A stretch of 10,660 bases of DNA, from assembly GCA_913052075.1 (NCBI GenBank), contig CAJXDD010000082.1, positions 1 to 10,660 of the forward strand, read 5' to 3'. The stretch is from UBA9926 sp913052075 (GTDB taxonomy: Bacteria > Pseudomonadota > Gammaproteobacteria > Pseudomonadales > Azotimanducaceae). The first letter of the stretch is position 1; each line of letters starts with the position of its first letter. Made by a program: the position numbers and the translations under genes. The notes below the pieces were generated by a model. It saw nothing but the letters and a program-made list of their open reading frames with translations. It was not told the DNA's origin and searched no databases. Shown one piece after another: positions 5,940 through 10,660 of this stretch.

Positions 5940-7586
5940 TTACTGCTGGAACCAGAAGTCTTGGTCCAGGCCGAATGCCCAACCCGCGGTCCAATCACTT
6001 GTTGCGTCGACCGCACCCAAAAACGGCATCTCAATTCCTTGCTCGGGCAAAGCCGCGTCATTCACCACCACTTCACCCACAGGAATTGAATAGAAACCGT
6101 TTGCGCTACTCAAAATGATTAATTGAGTGTCGGCCAACTGAGTCGGATCAGTCGCCGTATCGAGGTCGGCGAATACTGTGTTGCTGTTTGACTCGAGCCA
6201 TTCAGATGCATCCTGACCCGCGATGCTCTTGCTCGACTTTGTCACCGATGCAAATACCGAATCCGTGATAGAAGCATTCCCGCCAACAAATCCTTCTGAG
6301 GCAACCGTATCGTCGATACGGACACCCCAATGATCACCAGGTGAAAATTCTTCGGTATAACCTCCGAAAACTACCGCGTGGTGGATGGTTGGCCACAGAC
6401 CTTCTCTCAAACGAAGACCAGCACCTGGATCATGCGTACCCTCACTGGGAGAAAAAATACAGGTCAAGCCGTGAATGGTTGGTCTGGAATTCAACCCCCG
6501 GTCAAACATATCCTGAATGAACTCTGGGGTCTTGGAGCTGTAAGAACCAATCCCATCTGCCTCAACGCACCTATTCCCATCAGTCTCTTGCTGGATAACG
6601 AGCGCGTTAGTAATCGATCCAATGTAACCTTCATCAATGTCGATCGAATCATCCCTTACGAAAACTGCGATAAAGTTCTCGAAGTTAACAGCTCCGCCAA
6701 ACATCTCTATGCCGTCGTCATAGGTTGAGTAAACCTGAAGATTCTTAACGAGCGTATTTCGACCGACGCCTCCGAAAGAAATACCGTTTAGCTCATCGCC
6801 GTTGGCAACCTGTGCACCTGTATGTTTAACGATTACATACTCCATGCGACCCGAGCTGTCGTCGTCATTCGCACCCCCATAGTAGGATTCATCCAATCCC
6901 TCAGCGCCCTCAGCTGCTATGTTGCACTCACCAACAAGAGCCAAATCTGCACCTCTTGTACCCGTGTAATCGCACTTATTTGATACACCAAACCCATTGA
7001 TCACCATCCCGCCCCAAAGCTGGACATCCTCTGCTCCAGCCGAGCCCTCGACTGCATCTGCTGTTGCGGTAAAAGTGATTGGCTTCTCAGCTGTCCCGAC
7101 CGCAAAAATTTGTGACCCTCGATTGATAATCACGAATTTAGTATTGTCCGGCCAGGCGAGAGTTGCGCCTGCTTCGATGGTCAGCGTGGGGCCATCACCG
7201 CCCTCAGCGATCCCAGCAGCTGTGAGCTCTTCATTGTTAGCGTGAGCTTCACCGACAAATAAGCTACCTTGAAAAATATGAATCCCGCCCTCAGCTAATT
7301 CAGGGATAGTGATGTCGGTTGTCAGGTTGTTTCCTGCATCAGCGAAAGCTGGCGAATAAGTACAATTTACGCCGTCAAAATCACCCTCAATCGTCTGACC
7401 GCCCGAATTTACGTAAGACGCGCAGGGGTTTTCCTCTGCTACCGGTGCAGCAGTGGTATTGTTTGAATTGGTCACCGAGTTATCGGTTGAGTTATCTGCA
7501 GTAGACGGGTTGATATTGATGTCACCGCTATCACAAGCAGAAAGTGCTGCTAACACTAATGGTAAAACGAGTCGCTTTAGTTTCAT
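5940..7586 (-). CDS. Surface or periplasmic lipoprotein with right-handed beta-helix fold
   Basis: The 548-residue protein begins with a lipoprotein signal ending in the lipobox LSAC, lipidated Cys18. A Ser/Thr/Asn/Asp-rich linker (about 19-50) precedes a long beta-helical region. Its features include LTIEAGATL (135-143), AVGTAEKPITFTA (162-174), WGGMVINGFG (191-200), LNGISFGGVG (266-275) and YDDGIEMFGGAV (289-300). These match a family of beta-helix lipoproteins often encoded beside TonB-dependent receptors. Six cysteines may form three disulfides (55/75, 205/221, 340/376; pairing guessed). No catalytic residues were recognised, so it may bind a substrate rather than cleave it. Asp19 at position +2 would retain a lipoprotein in the inner membrane in enterobacteria, though that rule varies. 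AGGA lies 9 nt before the ATG. The gene leads the operon with the receptor. Confidence is high for a lipoprotein and moderate for the fold. Confidence 0.88.
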   Translation of the reverse strand: MKLKRLVLPLVLAALSACDSGDININPSTADNSTDNSVTNSNNTTAAPVAEENPCASYVNSGGQTIEGDFDGVNCTYSPAFADAGNNLTTDITIPELAEGGIHIFQGSLFVGEAHANNEELTAAGIAEGGDGPTLTIEAGATLAWPDNTKFVIINRGSQIFAVGTAEKPITFTATADAVEGSAGAEDVQLWGGMVINGFGVSNKCDYTGTRGADLALVGECNIAAEGAEGLDESYYGGANDDDSSGRMEYVIVKHTGAQVANGDELNGISFGGVGRNTLVKNLQVYSTYDDGIEMFGGAVNFENFIAVFVRDDSIDIDEGYIGSITNALVIQQETDGNRCVEADGIGSYSSKTPEFIQDMFDRGLNSRPTIHGLTCIFSPSEGTHDPGAGLRLREGLWPTIHHAVVFGGYTEEFSPGDHWGVRIDDTVASEGFVGGNASITDSVFASVTKSSKSIAGQDASEWLESNSNTVFADLDTATDPTQLADTQLIILSSANGFYSIPVGEVVVNDAALPEQGIEMPFLGAVDATSDWTAGWAFGLDQDFWFQQ

Positions 7587-7655
7587 GACATGGTCCTATG
7601 TCTATGGTTGTCGGGATTTGACTCCGCGCAGTTTGCCGATTGACATTTGAGGACC

Positions 7656-7683
7656 AGTAAAGATGCTTAAAAAGTTTGGTAAA
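7656..7683 (-). promoter_or_regulatory. Three 11-bp phased TTTA-type elements upstream of the lipoprotein gene
   Basis: On the minus strand TTTACC, TTTTAA and TTTACT start exactly 11 bp apart, 70-97 bp before the lipoprotein start codon. This phase suits an OmpR-family regulator such as the one encoded in the island. The sequence is AT-rich and no matched -10 follows at the expected distance, so it is weak. Confidence 0.22.
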
Positions 7684-7771
7684 TGAATATGAAAAAGTCT
7701 CTACGTGTATAAAGAAATCTTTAAATACACTCTGAATTTCCCGGGCCGAAAAGAATGGATTTATGTAGAAA

Positions 7772-7789
7772 CGCTAGTGTCTGCTAGCG
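7772..7789. repeat. Inverted repeat CGCTAG-N6-CTAGCG
   Basis: A perfect 6-bp inverted repeat with a 6-base loop, about 185 bp upstream of the lipoprotein gene. It has no T-run. It could be an operator or an integrase/excisionase-associated dyad; the sequence does not decide. Confidence 0.35.
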
Positions 7790-7855
7790 CCTCTCGCAGC
7801 AAGTAGGAATTCTGCAACTTTGGACTACCACAGATCGCCCTGTTCACTCCCGCAC

Positions 7856-7888
7856 TTTGGTCCAATTTTGGTCCAATTTTGGTCCAAT
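7856..7888. repeat. 11-bp tandem repeat, three copies (right inner end)
   Basis: TTTGGTCCAAT is repeated exactly three times in tandem (7856, 7867, 7878), 111 bp inside the right att core. It differs from the left-end unit at two positions. The shared pattern TTTGGWCYAAT at both ends supports a common role as recombinase arm-binding sites. Confidence 0.72.
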
Positions 7889-7945
7889 CGGATGTGGTTC
7901 TCAGTGTGAGTTAACGGGTGTAAACGGTTTGGAGACAGCTTCAAA

Positions 7946-7971
7946 GCCCCTATTTACGGGTCTTTGCGGGT
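7946..7971. repeat. GC-rich motif shared with the left island end (right copy)
   Basis: This is a gapped match to 1004-1029 in the same orientation (CCCC, TTTAC, GGGT, TTGCGGG in order). It ends 28 bp before the tRNA 3' end. Tentative accessory site. Confidence 0.4.
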
Positions 7972-7998
7972 TTTGGTGGGTGCCAGTGTAGGGGGTTC

Positions 7999-8022
7999 TG
8001 GTGCCCAGGGCCGGAATCGAAC
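7999..8022 (-). repeat. tRNA-Leu 3' end serving as proximal att core
   Basis: This 24-bp portion of the intact tRNA gene is duplicated exactly at 979-1002. It spans the T-loop through CCA, the usual crossover region for tRNA-targeting integrases. Confidence 0.8.
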
Positions 8023-8085
8023 CGGCACCGCCTAATGGCGACAAGATTTTAAGTCTTGCGTGTCTACCAATTTCACCACCTGGGC
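7999..8085 (-). tRNA. tRNA-Leu(UAA)
   Basis: The 87-nt gene includes encoded CCA. Acceptor strands GCCCAGG and CCTGGGC pair fully. The anticodon arm is CAAGA-CTTAAAA-TCTTG, so the anticodon is TAA and it reads UUA. The long variable arm (CGCC-ATTA-GGCG) is typical of class II tRNA-Leu, and the T-arm GCCGG-TTCGATT-CCGGC pairs fully. It lies 15 bp downstream of tesB on the same strand, and its 3' end forms the island boundary. Confidence 0.98.
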
Positions 8086-8100
8086 TCTCTTTGAAGTTTA

Positions 8101-8946
8101 TCACGAATGCAGGCGAATCAACCCCTCCTGCATGCAGCTCGCGACCAGTTGTCCGCCTTCTCCATATACTGATCCGCGAGTATAGCCCCGTGCTCCTTCT
8201 GCGGCGGGACTGTCTAACGAGTACAAGAGCCAATCATTAACGTTAACAACAGAGTGAAACCAGATACTGTGGTCAAGACTAGCCACTTGCATCCGTTCGC
8301 GATCATATTGGCCTCGGTGCGGCATCCTCGCGGTGCCGAGCAGTGCTTCATCTGATTGGTAAGCAAGAAGCGCCATATGAATACGCGGATCATCTGGCGC
8401 GGTTCCATTAGCTTTGATCCAGACGTTCTGCACAGGCTCCTGAGGCTTCTCGACCAGTAGCTTTTTATGATCCTCACGGAAACTCAAAAATGGCCTGGTC
8501 TTCAAACCGGGAGCCATCTTAGTCTCATCAGGTGCTGAGAAATTTGGTCCATCCATTTGATGAGAGAGTCCTTCCTCACCGACCTGAAACGAACAATCCA
8601 TATTGAAAATAGCTTTCCCATTCTGGATGACTTTAATTCTGCGAGTCGTGAAACTTTTGCCATCACGAATACGATCGACCTCAAAAATCGCTGGAGTGGT
8701 TGGGTCACCTGGACGAAGAAAGTATGCATGGAGTGAGTGAGGCAGCCTATCGTAGTCGACGGTTCTAATCGCCGCGATTAGTGCTTGGGCAATAATTTGA
8801 CCGCCAAACAGGCGCTTATTCCTGTCTGGTGGATGGAACCCTCGATATAAGTCTCTGTCGATGGTCTCAAGATCAAGCAGGCAAAGCAGCCGCTCAAGCG
8901 GATTCAGAGCAAGATAATCTTCAAGAGCTGGTGCGACATCTACCAT
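8101..8946 (-). CDS. tesB: Acyl-CoA thioesterase II
   Basis: This 281-residue double-hotdog protein is close to E. coli TesB (286). It hydrolyses acyl-CoA to free acid and CoA in the cytoplasm. The N-terminal half contains FGGQIIAQALIAA (47-59) and LHAYFLRPGD (72-81). The C-terminal half carries the expected active-site positions: D199 in YQSDEALL, S223 in VASLDHSIWFH, and Q273 near the C-terminus in MQEG. These correspond by constant offset to E. coli D204, T228 and Q278, with Thr replaced by Ser, which should keep the hydroxyl. It starts 18 bp after the SDR stop codon. Its AAGAAGG ribosome site overlaps that stop and lies somewhat far from the ATG, indicating translational coupling. No terminator separates it from tRNA-Leu. 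Confidence 0.96.
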   Translation of the reverse strand: MVDVAPALEDYLALNPLERLLCLLDLETIDRDLYRGFHPPDRNKRLFGGQIIAQALIAAIRTVDYDRLPHSLHAYFLRPGDPTTPAIFEVDRIRDGKSFTTRRIKVIQNGKAIFNMDCSFQVGEEGLSHQMDGPNFSAPDETKMAPGLKTRPFLSFREDHKKLLVEKPQEPVQNVWIKANGTAPDDPRIHMALLAYQSDEALLGTARMPHRGQYDRERMQVASLDHSIWFHSVVNVNDWLLYSLDSPAAEGARGYTRGSVYGEGGQLVASCMQEGLIRLHS

Positions 8947-8964
8947 TGGCGCTGGGCAACCTTC

Positions 8965-9732
8965 TTATCGAAGCGTCATGCCACCATCAGCCATGAATGT
9001 TCCTCCTGTTATAAAAGAGGCCTCATCTGAGCCTAGGTAAAGCATCATATTGGCGATATCGAGTGGCTCACCATAGCGCCCGAGCGGGATGCTAGCGGTG
9101 AAGGTCTCATGGGCCAACTCAGCCTGGCCTGGCATAATCCCCTCTTCCAGACTTCGCATCATTCGTGTCTCAGTAGGGGAAGGATGAACAGAATTCACTC
9201 TTATTTGATGCTGAGCGCCTGCGGCGGCAGCTGACCGCATCAGCCCCACAACAGCATGTTTGCTCGTCACATAAGGGGCGAGCATTTCAGATCCTCTAAC
9301 GCCTGCTACAGAGGAAGTTATAACGATGCTTCCCCCTCCTCGTTTTTGCATTAAAGGGAACATCACCTGAACACCAAGCCAAACACCCCGGACGTTGACT
9401 GCCATCACTCTGTCAAACATCTCATCTGAGAATTCTAGAAAGGGTTTGATCTCTCCTTCGATTCCTGCGTTTGCCAAGAAAATATCGACGCCATCAAATA
9501 TGTCGACAACCTGCTGCGCCATTCGCTCGTTGTCCTCTCTCTGGGTCACATCCGCAGCGCAGTAATGACAGACGTTATTTCCAACTTCGGCGGCAGCAGC
9601 CTGGAGCGCTTCCTCTTTCAAATCAACAAGAAGGATTTTAGCCCCCTCCTCCGCGAATCGTTTCGCGGCAGCGATGCCAATCCCGCCCGCACCGCCCGTA
9701 ATTACAGCCACTTTTCCTTCTAATCGCCCCAT
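8965..9732 (-). CDS. Short-chain dehydrogenase/reductase (classical SDR)
   Basis: The 255-residue product has every core SDR feature: cofactor loop TGGAGGIG (12-19), D37 ending the second strand (favouring NAD over NADP), D61-V62, NAG (88-90), N113, catalytic S141, Y154 and K158 (YVTSK), and a C-terminal FITGGTFMADGG substrate-side segment. The usual PG motif after strand 6 reads HPSPTET, still giving a Thr for cofactor contact. The enzyme would oxidise or reduce a hydroxyl/keto group; the exact substrate is not readable. Pairing with tesB hints at acyl-CoA or hydroxy-acid metabolism. GAGGA lies 9 nt before the ATG. It is the first gene of the operon. Confidence 0.95.
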   Translation of the reverse strand: MGRLEGKVAVITGGAGGIGIAAAKRFAEEGAKILLVDLKEEALQAAAAEVGNNVCHYCAADVTQREDNERMAQQVVDIFDGVDIFLANAGIEGEIKPFLEFSDEMFDRVMAVNVRGVWLGVQVMFPLMQKRGGGSIVITSSVAGVRGSEMLAPYVTSKHAVVGLMRSAAAAGAQHQIRVNSVHPSPTETRMMRSLEEGIMPGQAELAHETFTASIPLGRYGEPLDIANMMLYLGSDEASFITGGTFMADGGMTLR

Positions 9733-9796
9733 GACTCTGTCCTCATTCGCCTACAGTAACGAGATCACATCACAATCGAGCAGCCTCCGCCAGTCG

Positions 9797-9802
9797 TGTC
9801 AA
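9797..9802 (-). promoter_or_regulatory. Consensus -35 hexamer of the SDR-tesB operon
   Basis: A perfect TTGACA on the minus strand lies 65 bp before the SDR start codon. At 17 bp the facing -10 is only TCGATT, so the promoter would be moderate. Confidence 0.35.
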
Positions 9803-9882
9803 CTTGATAAGTGCTTAATTCGTTAATACTCGGGCTTTGCTGGATGAAATCTCATGTTTGATGGTTTACACTTCGCACCGTT

Positions 9883-9956
9883 GGCGGGATGGCAGAGTGG
9901 TTATGCAGCGGTCTGCAACACCGTTTACGCCGGTTCGATTCCGACCCCAGCCTCCA
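9883..9956 (+). tRNA. tRNA-Cys(GCA), with three unpaired stem positions
   Basis: This 74-nt gene has anticodon arm GCGGT-CTGCAAC-ACCGT, so the anticodon is GCA. The discriminator T and encoded CCA fit tRNA-Cys. The acceptor strands GGCGGGA and CCCAGCC mispair at 4:69 (G.A) and 7:66 (A.C), and the T-stem GCCGG/CCGAC mispairs at 50:64 (C.A). All three are explained by changes on the 5' strand. It may still function, or it may be degenerating. A TACACT at 9867-9872 is a possible -10. Confidence 0.85.
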
Positions 9957-10059
9957 TCTCAGTTGCTTCTACCCTCTAAGACAGGACAAACGGTACTTAC
10001 CGGGGCGACGTTAATCGGTGTATGATTGCCGGTCACTTTTCCAAGTATTTACGTGAGGG

Positions 10060-10660
10060 ATGAACAGGTTTCTGACGCACGTTAAGCGGGTTCTTCTGGC
10101 CTTGAGTCTGTTGTCAGGGCCTGCCTTTGCTGATTTTGCGGCGGTTCAGGACAATGTCTTTACGCCTTCCTGTGCGACCTCAGGGTGTCATGCGGGGTCA
10201 GTCTTCCCGGACCTGCGAGAAGGCCAAGCCTTCGATGCCATTGTTAACCAGCGATCAAACCAATCCAGCCTGAACCTGGTCACGCCGTTCGAACCTGATA
10301 ACTCTTATTTGTTACAAAAGATGGAAGGTACCTCGGGCATCTCGGGTGGCGGCATGCCACCGGCAGGCCGCCTCTCCAGCAGTCTTTTATCGACCGTCAG
10401 AGACTGGATCGAGAACGGCGCCACACTGGAAGATGATGCCCCTGCCGCGGACGCTGATGGCGACGGGATTAATGATGATCTCGATAACTGTCCTAACGCT
10501 GCCAATGCCGATCAGGCGGACACTGATAACGACGGCACCGGTGATGCGTGTGACAGCGATGTTGATGGTGACAACGTCGACGATGTCGATGACGCGTTCC
10601 CTGACGACCCAACCGAGTGGGCCGACACCGACGGTGACGGCATCGGCGATAACGCCGATA
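10060..10660 (+). CDS. Exported c-type heme protein with thrombospondin type 3-like calcium-binding repeats (3' end beyond window)
   Basis: About 200 codons are visible and the frame is open at the window end. The ATG at 10060 is the first possible start because an in-frame TGA sits two codons upstream; a GAGGG lies unusually close to it. A signal peptide (about 1-24, cleavage at AFA-D) is followed by CATSGCH at 38-44, a CX4CH variant of the heme-attachment motif, and GGGMPPAG with Met99 as a plausible sixth ligand. The segment VRDWIENGA (113-121) is typical of the c-type domains in such proteins. From about residue 131, acidic repeats begin (DADGDGINDD, DNCPNAANADQADTDNDG, DTDGDGIGD), matching thrombospondin type 3 calcium-binding repeats. 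It probably acts in the periplasm or at the cell surface. The rest of the protein is unknown. Confidence 0.88.
   Translation, partial: MNRFLTHVKRVLLALSLLSGPAFADFAAVQDNVFTPSCATSGCHAGSVFPDLREGQAFDAIVNQRSNQSSLNLVTPFEPDNSYLLQKMEGTSGISGGGMPPAGRLSSSLLSTVRDWIENGATLEDDAPAADADGDGINDDLDNCPNAANADQADTDNDGTGDACDSDVDGDNVDDVDDAFPDDPTEWADTDGDGIGDNAD

Larger units (their letters stand above)
7587..7998. other. Gene-free region between the lipoprotein gene and tRNA-Leu
   Basis: This 412-bp stretch is where an integrase gene would normally sit beside the tRNA, but no integrase or integrase fragment is readable on either strand. It should contain the promoter of the lipoprotein-receptor operon. It also holds 11-bp phased TTTA-type elements (7656-7683), a hairpin (7772-7789), a single TTTGGACTA (7819-7827), the triple 11-bp repeat (7856-7888) and the shared GC-rich motif (7946-7971). 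Confidence 0.6.
979..8022. mobile_element. Putative integrase-less genomic island at tRNA-Leu (CIME-like)
   Basis: Two identical 24-bp direct repeats bound this segment. Each corresponds to the T-loop, 3' acceptor strand and CCA of tRNA-Leu. The intact tRNA is at 7999-8085 and the isolated copy at 979-1002. This is the signature left when a tyrosine integrase recombines at a tRNA 3' end. Accessory 11-bp tandem repeats lie just inside both ends. The five internal genes all run on the minus strand and none is an integrase, excisionase, relaxase, phage gene or transposase. The segment therefore fits a cis-mobilizable element or an island that lost its recombinase. The boundaries are seen directly; mobility is inferred. 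An alternative is an ancient duplication of the tRNA end by another mechanism. Confidence 0.65.

Noticed and set aside
5691..6089. Plus-strand ORF spanning the receptor-lipoprotein gap
   Set aside because: It is a shadow of two strongly supported minus-strand genes.
7680..7809. Short open stretch on the plus strand, considered as an integrase C-terminal remnant
   Set aside because: It is about 38 codons with no start codon and none of the catalytic R-H-R-Y motifs of tyrosine recombinases, so a remnant cannot be claimed.
7901..8233. Minus-strand ORF of 110 codons across tRNA-Leu and the tesB end
   Set aside because: It translates the tRNA gene and an alternative frame of tesB; both overlapping features are secure.

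Overview
The window looks like chromosome from a marine-type gammaproteobacterium, probably an uncultured or oligotrophic lineage. The support is indirect: tRNA sequences of gammaproteobacterial type with encoded CCA, a large TonB-dependent receptor, a TesB thioesterase, a probable DUF3718 protein, and secreted proteins joining calcium-binding repeats to heme motifs. No ribosomal or other decisive marker is present.

Layout. Positions 131-913 (+) encode a secreted protein with two dockerin/EF-hand-like repeats and a C-terminal CxxCH heme motif. Positions 979-8022 are bounded by two direct copies of the 24-bp 3' end of a tRNA-Leu gene. The intact tRNA-Leu(UAA) is at 7999-8085 (-) and the orphan copy is at 979-1002. 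All genes between them lie on the minus strand: a beta-helix surface lipoprotein (5940-7586), a TonB-dependent receptor (3163-5853), a small probable DUF3718 protein (2562-2888), a 77-codon ORF (2061-2294) and an OmpR/PhoB-type response regulator (1269-1961). Beyond the tRNA come an SDR oxidoreductase and acyl-CoA thioesterase II in a two-gene operon (9732 to 8101, -), a tRNA-Cys (9883-9956, +), and a second secreted heme protein with thrombospondin type 3-like calcium-binding repeats (from 10060, running off the window).

Main interpretation. The 7.0-kb segment has the anatomy of an element integrated at the tRNA-Leu 3' end. It has a reconstituted tRNA, a displaced att core, and 11-bp tandem repeats just inside both ends (TTTGGACTAAT x2 and TTTGGTCCAAT x3). 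No integrase, excisionase or transposase is visible, so it resembles a cis-mobilizable or decayed island that carries only cargo. The cargo reads as a self-contained, regulated outer-membrane uptake module: an orphan PhoB-like regulator, candidate 7-4-7 (11-bp phased) direct-repeat promoters before its own operon and before the DUF3718 gene, and a lipoprotein-receptor pair. Phosphate or an organophosphate is a plausible but unproven signal or substrate. A near-identical small stem-loop follows each gene of the lipoprotein-receptor pair.

The flanking SDR-tesB operon is ordinary acyl-CoA/lipid metabolism. The two heme/calcium-repeat exported proteins lie on opposite sides of the island and suggest extracytoplasmic redox or adhesion functions in the host backbone.
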